In this document: positions 1-6,334 of the stretch, piece after piece | How positions within the stretch are numbered: position 1 is the stretch's first letter | How the letters are laid out: every line of letters begins with the position of its first letter | From: an uncultured Nitrososphaerota archaeon | GTDB lineage: Bacteria; Bacillota; Clostridia; Oscillospirales; Ruminococcaceae | DNA length: 6,960 nt | Direction of reading: 5' to 3' | Assembly: GCA_934869045.1 (NCBI GenBank) | Contig: CAKXAF010000142.1 | Span: 1 to 6,960, forward strand | Position numbers and translations under genes: made by a program | Notes under the pieces: model-generated | Database searches by the model: none | What the model was told of the DNA's origin: nothing | Seen by the model: the letters and a program-made list of their open reading frames with translations, nothing else

Positions 1-39
1 GGTCAAGGCAGCTGCCGCCGCCAGAATTCTGCCTTTCAT
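1..39 (-). CDS. N-terminus of an unidentified, possibly exported protein (cut by left window edge)
   Basis: Only the first 13 codons are visible, reading MKGRILAAAAALT, and the frame is still open at the window edge. The start is chosen because a strong Shine-Dalgarno sequence (GGGGAGG) lies 6 nt upstream of this ATG. An in-frame ATG two codons earlier directly abuts that sequence and is too close to be used. A short basic start (K2, R4) followed by a run of alanine and leucine is what the beginning of a Sec signal peptide or lipoprotein leader looks like, but 13 residues cannot settle this. The gene starts 14 bp after the ftsY stop, so it is probably co-transcribed with ftsY. It does not resemble the start of YlxM or Ffh, which follow ftsY in Bacillus. 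The family cannot be named from the visible part. Confidence 0.6.
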   Translation of the reverse strand, partial: MKGRILAAAAALT

Positions 40-45
40 ACGCAT

Positions 46-52
46 CCTCCCC
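46..52 (-). promoter_or_regulatory. Ribosome binding site of the gene after ftsY
   Basis: On the minus strand the sequence reads GGGGAGG, one base after the ftsY TAG stop and 6 nt before the ATG at 39..37. It decides between two in-frame ATGs: the one at 45..43 has no spacer to this site, the one at 39..37 has a normal spacer. It is the main support for a real gene at the left edge. Confidence 0.65.
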
Positions 53-53
53 A

Positions 54-959
54 CTACTCAAACAGCGCTTCGACGAAATCCTCCGGCACAAATTCCTGCA
101 GATCGTCGATCTTCTCCCCCACGCCCACATAACGCACCGGCAGCCCCAGCTGATTCTTGATGGAAACGACGATGCCGCCCTTGGCGGTGCCGTCCAGCTT
201 GGTGAGGACGATGCCGGTGATATTGGCGGCCTGCATGAACTGCTCCGCCTGGTTCACAGCGTTCTGGCCGGTGGTGGCGTCCAGAACCAGCAGGGTCTCC
301 ACGTCGCAGCCCTCGGCCCGCTGGCTGACGATGCGGAACATCTTGCCCAGTTCATCCATAAGGTTTTTCTTATTGTGGAGCCGCCCTGCGGTATCGATGA
401 GGAGGATGTCGGCATGGCGGGCCTTGGCGGCCTCGATGGAATCGTAAACCACTGCGGCAGGGTCAGCCCCCTCCTTGTGCTTGACGATTTCAACGCCGCT
501 GCGCTGCGTCCAGATTTCCAGCTGCTCGATGGCGGCGGCGCGGAAGGTATCCGCCGCCCCCACCAGCACCCGCTTGCCCTGGGCCTTGAAGCCGGCGGCC
601 AGCTTGCCGATGGTAGTGGTCTTGCCCGCACCGTTGACGCCGATGACAAAGAGAATCGACGGGGAGGTGGAGAGCTTCATGGGTTCCTCCTCCCGGAGCA
701 TATCGGCAATGATGGCCTTGAGCATATCCTTGACGGCAGCGGTGTCGTTGACCCCGGTCTCCTTGATTTTCTTCCGGAGCCGGCCGCAGATATCCGACGC
801 GGTGGCGGCGCCCATGTCCGACATAATGAGGACCTCTTCCAGTTCCTCCAGGAACTCCTCGTCCACTTTGGTAAAGGAATGGATGACGCCCTCCACCTGA
901 CGCATCATGGCGTCCTTGGTTTTTTTGAGCCCCTCCCTGATTTTATCGAAAAATCCCAT
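54..959 (-). CDS. ftsY: Signal recognition particle receptor FtsY
   Basis: FtsY is the SRP receptor GTPase. It docks Ffh-ribosome-nascent chain complexes at the cytoplasmic membrane and hands them to the Sec translocon or YidC. The protein has 301 residues. An N domain of about 90 residues precedes the G domain, which shows the P-loop GVNGAGKT (107-114), DTFRAAAIEQL (137-147), DTAGR (189-193), the guanine-specificity motif TKLDG (253-257) and DGTAKGG (256-262). GVGEKIDDL near 279-287 is typical of the FtsY C-terminus. The long acidic A domain of E. coli FtsY is absent, as in most Firmicutes. The short N-terminal helix (MGFFDKIREGLKK) is probably the lipid-binding element. The ATG has AAGGAGG 7 nt upstream, overlapping the smc stop. 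Only 12 bp separate it from smc, so it is almost certainly co-transcribed. Identification is secure; distinction from Ffh rests on the lack of an M domain and on context. Confidence 0.97.
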   Translation of the reverse strand: MGFFDKIREGLKKTKDAMMRQVEGVIHSFTKVDEEFLEELEEVLIMSDMGAATASDICGRLRKKIKETGVNDTAAVKDMLKAIIADMLREEEPMKLSTSPSILFVIGVNGAGKTTTIGKLAAGFKAQGKRVLVGAADTFRAAAIEQLEIWTQRSGVEIVKHKEGADPAAVVYDSIEAAKARHADILLIDTAGRLHNKKNLMDELGKMFRIVSQRAEGCDVETLLVLDATTGQNAVNQAEQFMQAANITGIVLTKLDGTAKGGIVVSIKNQLGLPVRYVGVGEKIDDLQEFVPEDFVEALFE

Positions 960-966
960 TGCGGGT

Positions 967-974
967 CCTCCTTA
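967..974 (-). promoter_or_regulatory. ftsY ribosome binding site fused to the smc stop codon
   Basis: The minus strand reads TAAGGAGG. The TAA (974..972) ends smc, and AAGGAGG (973..967) is a near-perfect Shine-Dalgarno sequence with a 7-nt spacer to the ftsY ATG. Ribosomes ending smc therefore release on top of the ftsY initiation site, which favours reinitiation and linked expression. Confidence 0.85.
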
Positions 975-3900
975 CGGTTGCGATTCCAGGTCGCCCATCT
1001 TCGAAGCGATCTCTGTGACCTTCAGCTCCAGCAGCTTGGAAACACCGCGCTCCTGCATGGTAACGCCATAGAGCACGTCGGCCTCCTCCATGGTGCCGCG
1101 GCGGTGGGTGATGAGGATAAACTGGGTGCTGCCGCTCATCATCCGCAGATAGTTTGCGTATTTTACGACGTTTACGTCGTCCAAAGCCGCCTCAATCTCG
1201 TCCAGGACACAGAAGGGCGCCGGACGGACTTTGAGAATGGCAAAATAAATGGCGATGGCAATGAACGCCTGCTCCCCACCGGAAAGAGCGCTGAGGCTCT
1301 TGATGATCTTCCCCGGGGGCTGGACGTTGATATCGATGCCGCAGTTCAAAACGTCCTCCGGGTCGCTAAGAGTGAGGCTCGCCTTTCCGCCGCCGAACAG
1401 CTCGGTAAAAATTTGACCGAAATGGCGGTTGATGGCCTCGAAGCTCTCCCGGAACATCCGCTCCATGTCGGAAGTCAGGCTGCGGATCAGCTTTTCCAGT
1501 TCCGCTTTGGAGTTGGCGGCATCCTCCACCTGCTCCTTGAGGAAGGCGTGGCGCTGGGAAACCTCTTTGTATTCCTCGATTGCCCCAACGTTGACGGTCC
1601 CCAGCCCGCGGATGCGGTTTTTCAGGGAGCTGAGCTCCTGCTGGGCTTTATTCCGGTCGTCGATGGGGACAGCGGACTGCTGCGCTTCGCTGCGGGTCAG
1701 CTGGTATTCGTCCTGGAGCCGCAGGATGATCTGGTCGTAGTCCTTCTGGGCGGAGCGCTTCTGCTCGTCCAGGCGGGCCAATTCCCCGGCGGCCAGCTCC
1801 TTCCGGGCGGAAAACTCCTTTTCCTGCTGACGCAGGCGGGTGGTTTCTCCCTCCAGTTCCTGGCGGCGGGCGATGAGCTGGCGGCTCTTTTCCTCATATT
1901 CGGTGATGCGGGCGGAGGCTTCGCCGCTCTCCTTCCGGAGGGAGGCAATGGCGGCCTCCAGACGGCGGTCCTGCTCCTGAACGGAGGCGCGCTCCGCCTC
2001 CAGACGGGCACGATCCGCTTCCCGGACCCGGGCGGCGTCCCGCAGCTCGGCGATCTGCCGGGAAAGGTTTTCCAGATCCTTGCGGTTTTCGACCTCCTGC
2101 CGCGTCAAAGCGGAGATCTGCTCCGTCAGGTCCTCCCGGCGGCCGGAGAGGGTGTCCTGACTGCCCTGGAAGGCGGAAAGAGCCTCCCTGGCCGTCCGGG
2201 AGTCCGCCTCCAGCCGTTCCAGGGCGGCACGGGCCTCTTCCGCCTCCCGGCGAACCGTCGCGATCTTCTGGCTGCTCTGGGACTTCCGCCGTTCCAGCTC
2301 CTCCCGGCGGGAGGTGAGCTGGGACTGATTCTGCTGATAGCGCTTGCGGTCGCCCTCAAAGCGGATCTGATCCTCGCCCGCGGTAATCTGCTCGGCCCGG
2401 ATGCCCTCGATGTGGGCGGTCAGGGAGGCGATCTCCCTGACCAGTTCCGCAGCACGGCCGTCCAGGGCAGATTTCTGGCTCTTCAGCCGTTCCGCTTCTG
2501 CCTGAAGGGACGCCGCTTCATTTTTCCGGCTGAGGATGCCGGAATTTTTGGCCGCTGAACCGCCGGTAAAGCTTCCTCCAACATTGACCTGCTGGCCGTC
2601 CAGGGTGACGATGCGGAACTTATACCCGTACTTGCGGGAAATAGCGATGGCAGTGTCCAGATCCTCCACCACTGCGATGCGGCCCAGCAAAAACCGAACC
2701 ACGCCCTCATAGCGGGAATCCGCCTGCACCAGATTCGAGGCGACGGCAACAAATCCAGCGTAGCGATCCAGCCCAGGCTCGCAGAGCAGCCCCCCCTTCA
2801 CTGAGGTCAGGGGCAGGAAGGTGGTGCGGCCCGCCTTTTGCTCGGAAAGAAGCCGGATACCGGCCTTGGCGGCGGCTTCATCCTCCACCACGATGTTCTG
2901 GAGAGCGCCGCCCAAGGCGGTTTCCACGGCCATGGCGTATTCCGGCTTCACATCCAGGATCTGGGTCACCGTGCCCAGGACTCCCCGGAGAGCGCCGTTT
3001 TTTGCCGCCCGCATGACGGCCTTAACGCTGTAGTTGAATCCCTCCATATTCTGTTCCAGATCAGTAAGAAGCTTGGCGCGCTGGAGCTTTTCCTTCACAG
3101 CCAGATCCAGGCGCTGCTGCTCTGCGGCCAGCTCCGCCTGCTTCTGGCGGCGGGCGGAGAGCTTCAGCTCATAGCCCTTCCGGGCGTTTTCCAGGGAGGC
3201 CTTCTTTTCGGCGATTTCCGTCAGAAGGCCGTCGATGCCATCCATGGTCTCCCGTTCGGAATCCAGCTGGGCGGCCAAGGAGGCGATCTCGCCCTCCATG
3301 CCGGAAAGCCGGGCTTCCTCGTCGGCCGCGGCGTTTTCCCGGGTGAGGATCAACATGTTCTGACGGGAAATTTCCAGGGCGATGCGGTTGACCTGGGCGT
3401 TTGCCTCCTCCAACTTGCCGCTGTAGCCGGCCTGCTCCTGGGAAAGGGCCAACAGCTCCTGCCGCCGCTCTTCCGCTTCCCGGCGGAGGGCCTCACCTGC
3501 ATCCTCCAGAGCGGTTTTTTCCGCTTCCTTCCGAAGGGCTTCCTCCTCCCGGCGGGCAGAGGACTCCTCCAGAGCGGCCAGCTCGCCGTTCAAGCGGGAA
3601 AGGGTCTCCCCGTTGTGGCGGATATCGTTTTCCCGGACGGCAACCTCGCTTTTCAGGTCACCAATGCGGGCCTGAAGGTTCTGCTTGATGCTCTGGCATT
3701 CCTCACTCTGGGTCAGGCAGGCCTGCATCCGCCTATAGACCTCCTGGATCTGCTCCTCCAGCCCCTGAATCTCCCGGGACAGATGCTCGTCCTCTCCCTT
3801 GGCGATCAGGTATTTCTGCTCCTGCTCCCGAAGGGCGGCCTGGTATTTCTCCAGGGTCAGCAGCCAGAGGGAGACCTCCAATACCTTTTTCCGCTCCGAC

Positions 3901-4553
3901 AGCTCCAAAAACTCCCGGGCCTTTTCCGACTGGATCCGCAGCGGCTCCACCCGGCCCTCCAGCTCGGACAGGATGTCGTAAAGCCGGGTCAGGTTCTCCT
4001 GCGCCCCTGCCAACTTCCGCTCCGCCTCGGCCTTGCGGTAGCGGTACTTGGAGATACCCGCCGCCTCCTCAAAGATCTCCCGCCGCTCACCGGATTTGGC
4101 GCTGATAATCTCGGCAATCTTGCCCTGACCGATCATGGAATAGCCATCCCGGCCCAGGCCGGTGTCCATAAACAGCTCGTTGATATCCCGCAGCCGCACC
4201 GGAGCGCCGTTGATGGCATACTCGCTCTCGCCGGAACGATAGTAACGCCGGGTGATGGTCACCTCGTCCGCGTCAAAGGCCAGGGACCGGTCAGCGTTGT
4301 CAAAGGTCAGGGAGACCGCCGCGAACCCCTGGGGCTTCCGGGACGCGGTGCCCAGAAAGATGACGTCCTCCATCTTTTCGCCCCGAAGGGTCTTGGTGGA
4401 CTGCTCCCCCAAAACCCAGCGCATGGCGTCGGAGAGATTGCTTTTTCCGCTGCCGTTGGGACCGACCACGGCGGTCAGCCCCTTATTGAAGCGGATGACG
4501 GTCTTGTCGGGAAAGGACTTGAAGCCCTGCATTTCCAGCGATTTTAAGAACAT
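972..4553 (-). CDS. smc: Chromosome partition protein SMC
   Basis: SMC is the ATPase core of bacterial condensin. It dimerises, works with ScpA and ScpB, and extrudes DNA loops to organise and segregate the chromosome. The chosen start gives 1193 residues, close to the usual length (about 1186 in B. subtilis). The N-terminal head has Walker A GPNGSGKS (31-38) and the conserved LRGEKMEDV stretch with arginine-finger candidate R57. A first coiled-coil arm leads to the hinge at about 519-665, which starts at RGVLGTV and ends at GGSFTGG (659-665). The second arm follows to about residue 1030. The C-terminal head has the ABC signature LSGGEQ (1090-1095), Walker B with D1118 and catalytic E1119, and switch histidine H1150. 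A longer open frame begins 20 codons upstream, but that stretch is promoter sequence. The ATG at 4553 has AAAGGA 7 nt before it and begins MFLKSLEMQGFKSF, the classic SMC start. No frameshift or missing catalytic residue is seen. Confidence 0.98.
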   Translation of the reverse strand: MFLKSLEMQGFKSFPDKTVIRFNKGLTAVVGPNGSGKSNLSDAMRWVLGEQSTKTLRGEKMEDVIFLGTASRKPQGFAAVSLTFDNADRSLAFDADEVTITRRYYRSGESEYAINGAPVRLRDINELFMDTGLGRDGYSMIGQGKIAEIISAKSGERREIFEEAAGISKYRYRKAEAERKLAGAQENLTRLYDILSELEGRVEPLRIQSEKAREFLELSERKKVLEVSLWLLTLEKYQAALREQEQKYLIAKGEDEHLSREIQGLEEQIQEVYRRMQACLTQSEECQSIKQNLQARIGDLKSEVAVRENDIRHNGETLSRLNGELAALEESSARREEEALRKEAEKTALEDAGEALRREAEERRQELLALSQEQAGYSGKLEEANAQVNRIALEISRQNMLILTRENAAADEEARLSGMEGEIASLAAQLDSERETMDGIDGLLTEIAEKKASLENARKGYELKLSARRQKQAELAAEQQRLDLAVKEKLQRAKLLTDLEQNMEGFNYSVKAVMRAAKNGALRGVLGTVTQILDVKPEYAMAVETALGGALQNIVVEDEAAAKAGIRLLSEQKAGRTTFLPLTSVKGGLLCEPGLDRYAGFVAVASNLVQADSRYEGVVRFLLGRIAVVEDLDTAIAISRKYGYKFRIVTLDGQQVNVGGSFTGGSAAKNSGILSRKNEAASLQAEAERLKSQKSALDGRAAELVREIASLTAHIEGIRAEQITAGEDQIRFEGDRKRYQQNQSQLTSRREELERRKSQSSQKIATVRREAEEARAALERLEADSRTAREALSAFQGSQDTLSGRREDLTEQISALTRQEVENRKDLENLSRQIAELRDAARVREADRARLEAERASVQEQDRRLEAAIASLRKESGEASARITEYEEKSRQLIARRQELEGETTRLRQQEKEFSARKELAAGELARLDEQKRSAQKDYDQIILRLQDEYQLTRSEAQQSAVPIDDRNKAQQELSSLKNRIRGLGTVNVGAIEEYKEVSQRHAFLKEQVEDAANSKAELEKLIRSLTSDMERMFRESFEAINRHFGQIFTELFGGGKASLTLSDPEDVLNCGIDINVQPPGKIIKSLSALSGGEQAFIAIAIYFAILKVRPAPFCVLDEIEAALDDVNVVKYANYLRMMSGSTQFILITHRRGTMEEADVLYGVTMQERGVSKLLELKVTEIASKMGDLESQP

Positions 4554-4559
4554 GGTTTC

Positions 4560-4567
4560 ATCCTTTC
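4560..4567 (-). promoter_or_regulatory. smc ribosome binding site (decides the start)
   Basis: The minus strand reads GAAAGGAT, with the AAAGGA core ending 7 nt before the ATG at 4553..4551. The alternative upstream ATG at 4613 lies within the -35 element and would add 20 residues unlike any SMC N-terminus, so it is rejected. Confidence 0.8.
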
Positions 4568-4584
4568 TCGAAAAGCTTGCCCAA

Positions 4585-4613
4585 ATGATATACGCATTGT
4601 ATAATAAGGTCAA
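4585..4613 (-). promoter_or_regulatory. Predicted sigma-A promoter for smc-ftsY
   Basis: In the 72-bp gap between the radical SAM stop and the smc start, the minus strand shows a -35 TTGACC (4613..4608), a 17-bp spacer and a -10 TATCAT (4590..4585). Each hexamer matches 5 of 6 positions of the housekeeping consensus and the spacing is ideal. Transcription would start near 4578, leaving a leader of about 25 nt with the smc ribosome binding site. The region is markedly AT-rich against GC-rich flanks, as expected for a promoter. It would let smc and ftsY be expressed independently of plsX-rnc. The prediction is from sequence only. Confidence 0.65.
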
Positions 4614-4625
4614 AATATGTAAAAA

Positions 4626-5633
4626 TTATGGTGTTTTTGGGGAAATCCGCAATTCTCCCGCCGCCAGCTCCTCATCGGGCCGGAGCTTCAGCCGGTATCC
4701 CCGTTCCTCGGCCCAGCGGAGGTTTTCCCGCTTCTGGCCCGCGGCCTTGGAAAGCTCCCGGGGCGCGGCGAAGAGTTCCAGCGCTGTGCCGGGCGGGTAT
4801 TTTTCCAGCTCCGCCGCCAGCTTTTCCCGATAGAGCCGGCCCTGGCACAACTCCCGGAAGGCCGGGTGATAAGCCCCGGCCACCAGCCGCTCCTCCAGGC
4901 TCCGGGATGCGTGGAGCCCCACCCGGATGACCCGGATCCCTGCCGCCTCAAGCCGCGGAAGCACGGGGGCGACCCAGTCCACCGCTTCCTCCACTGTCAA
5001 AGGGGTGTAAAGGCCTTCCCGTGTCAGCCGTTCCAGCTCCGTTCCCCGCAGAACCACTGTGGGATAAATCCGCAGGGTGTCCGGCTTCAGCCGAAGGACC
5101 TCCTCCACCGTCCGCTCCCAGATCTCCCGGCTGTCTCCGGGCAGGCCCGCCATAATTTGAAGCCCCAGGGAGAAGGAGAACCTGCTCTCCCGGATGACGG
5201 TGGCGGCCCTCCGGACATCCTCCGCGGTGTGGCCGCGGCCGTTGCGGGACAAAACCCCGTCGTCCAGGCTCTGCGCCCCCAGTTCAATGGCCGTAACGCC
5301 GCAGGAGCCCAGCAGCTCCAGCACCTCCCGGGAGATGCCGTCAGGCCGGGTGGAGATTCGGATACCTGTACAGGCCTTTGCCTTTACAAATGGTTCCGCC
5401 GCCCGGAGAAACGCCTCCATCTCCCTCCGGGGAATGCAGGTGAAGCTCCCCCCGAAAAAAGCGATTTCGGTGCTGGCGGGGTCGGGCCGCCGGGAAAAGG
5501 CTTCCTCCAAAAAGGCGGAGACCTCCCCAGGCGTCACCGGCCTTTCCGCCCCGGAAATACTCTTCTGGTCACAGAAGGAGCAGGCGTGAGGACAGCCCAG
5601 ATGAGGGATGAAAACCGCGATATTCCCGTGCAT
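4626..5633 (-). CDS. Elp3-like stand-alone radical SAM protein
   Basis: This 335-residue protein is a radical SAM enzyme, using a 4Fe-4S cluster to cleave S-adenosylmethionine. The cluster ligands are the CxxxCxxC motif C14, C18 and C21, within IPHLGCPHACSFCDQ. Other family marks are GGSFT (61-65, SAM-binding GGE-type motif), IELGAQSLDD (116-125) and LQIMAGLPGD (158-167). These, together with YPTVVLRGTELERL (200-213), resemble the radical SAM core of Elp3, the tRNA wobble-uridine modifying subunit of Elongator. The acetyltransferase domain of full-length Elp3 is absent, so the exact reaction and substrate are unknown. The residual C-terminal region (about 245-335) carries no domain I can name. 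The ATG shares one base with the rnc stop (TGATG), and no strong Shine-Dalgarno sequence precedes it, so translation is probably coupled to rnc. Clostridial genomes often carry such a gene between rnc and smc. The superfamily call is secure; a tRNA role is inference. A coproporphyrinogen oxidase label, sometimes given to such proteins, is less likely. Confidence 0.88.
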   Translation of the reverse strand: MHGNIAVFIPHLGCPHACSFCDQKSISGAERPVTPGEVSAFLEEAFSRRPDPASTEIAFFGGSFTCIPRREMEAFLRAAEPFVKAKACTGIRISTRPDGISREVLELLGSCGVTAIELGAQSLDDGVLSRNGRGHTAEDVRRAATVIRESRFSFSLGLQIMAGLPGDSREIWERTVEEVLRLKPDTLRIYPTVVLRGTELERLTREGLYTPLTVEEAVDWVAPVLPRLEAAGIRVIRVGLHASRSLEERLVAGAYHPAFRELCQGRLYREKLAAELEKYPPGTALELFAAPRELSKAAGQKRENLRWAEERGYRLKLRPDEELAAGELRISPKTP

Positions 5634-6316
5634 CAGTCTTCGTCGTGGTAGCCCATGAGAAGCAGCGCCTCATGAGCTGCATTCTGCTCTGCCTGCTTTT
5701 TGGAACTGCCGGCGCCTTTTCCGATGACGTTGGAATTCAAAAGCACCTCGGCGGTAAAGACCTTCGCGTGATCCGGGCCATGCTCGTCCACCAGGACGTA
5801 TTCCACCCGTTCCTCCCGGTTCTGCTGGATGATCTCTTGGAGGGCGGTCTTGTAGTCAGCCAGCTTGTTCTGCCGCCGGACGTCCAGATCCCGGGGGATA
5901 AAGCCCAGCACAAAGGCCTGGGCGGCCTCGTAACCGCCGTCGATGTACATGGCTGCGATCAGCGCTTCAAAGGCGTCGGCCAGGATGGAGGGACGCTCCC
6001 GGCCGCCGGTCAGCTCCTCCCCCTTGCCCAGGCGGAGATATTTTCCCAGACTGATCCGGGCAGCGAAGCCGTCCAAAGCCTTCTCACAGACCAGGCTGGC
6101 CCGGAGCTTGGTCAGCTCCCCCTCGGGCAGATCCTTATAGGTGAGGAACAGGTAACGGGCCACAATGACCGACAGCACCGAATCCCCCAGAAATTCCAGC
6201 CGCTCGTTATTGCGGCCGTGCTTTTTCCCCTCGTTGGCAAAGGAGGAATGGGTCAGCGCTTGCTGCAGCAGCTGGGGATTCCGGAAGGTATAACCGATTT
6301 TTTCTTCAAGTTCCAA
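5633..6316 (-). CDS. rnc: Ribonuclease III
   Basis: RNase III cuts double-stranded RNA, notably the stems of rRNA precursors, and also processes mRNAs, small RNAs and sense-antisense duplexes in the cytoplasm. The protein has 227 residues, the normal length. The catalytic domain (1 to about 150) holds the signature NERLEFLGDSVL (37-48). The four expected acidic metal-binding residues are E41, D45, D114 and E117, and all are present. A double-stranded RNA-binding domain follows at about 152-222, starting DYKTALQEIIQ and ending with the GSSKKQAEQNAAHEALL helix (203-219). The start is a TTG, since the same frame is closed by the plsX stop just upstream and no nearby ATG fits. AAGGAG lies 8 nt before it, and the product begins MELEEKIGYTF as RNase III should. 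It lies 18 bp after plsX and its stop overlaps the next gene by one base. Confidence 0.97.
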   Translation of the reverse strand: MELEEKIGYTFRNPQLLQQALTHSSFANEGKKHGRNNERLEFLGDSVLSVIVARYLFLTYKDLPEGELTKLRASLVCEKALDGFAARISLGKYLRLGKGEELTGGRERPSILADAFEALIAAMYIDGGYEAAQAFVLGFIPRDLDVRRQNKLADYKTALQEIIQQNREERVEYVLVDEHGPDHAKVFTAEVLLNSNVIGKGAGSSKKQAEQNAAHEALLLMGYHDED

Positions 6317-6330
6317 GGAAAACGCTCCTT
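6315..6330 (-). promoter_or_regulatory. rnc ribosome binding site with possible start-site hairpin
   Basis: The minus strand reads AAGGAG-CGTT-TTCCTT. AAGGAG (6330..6325) is the Shine-Dalgarno sequence, 8 nt before the TTG start. It is complementary to TTCCTT (6320..6315) over six pairs, one of them a G-U wobble, with a 4-nt loop. The last two bases of TTCCTT are the first two of the start codon. The ribosome binding site is seen directly. The hairpin is short and may be only marginally stable, so a regulatory role is a guess. Confidence 0.5.
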
Positions 6331-6334
6331 TTTG

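Noticed and set aside
375..2558. Plus-strand open frame of 727 codons antisense to ftsY and smc
   Set aside because: It crosses the ftsY-smc junction antisense to two certain genes, has no recognisable motif and shows a Leu/Gly/Gln/Asp-rich composition typical of a mirror of GC-rich coding sequence. A shadow frame.
2838..4547. Plus-strand open frame of 569 codons antisense to smc
   Set aside because: Lies wholly inside smc on the opposite strand, with low-complexity Leu/Gly/Gln composition and no domain motif. Explained by smc codon bias.
4554..4613. Upstream extension of smc by 20 codons
   Set aside because: The extra residues come from the promoter region, do not resemble SMC N-termini, and the upstream ATG has no ribosome binding site. 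The start at 4553 has both.
4614..4640. Possible rho-independent terminator after the radical SAM gene
   Set aside because: There are A/T runs, but no GC-rich stem followed by a T tract on the minus strand.
4866..5651. Plus-strand open frame of 261 codons antisense to the radical SAM gene
   Set aside because: Proline/glycine-rich translation without motifs; it mirrors a gene with clear catalytic residues.
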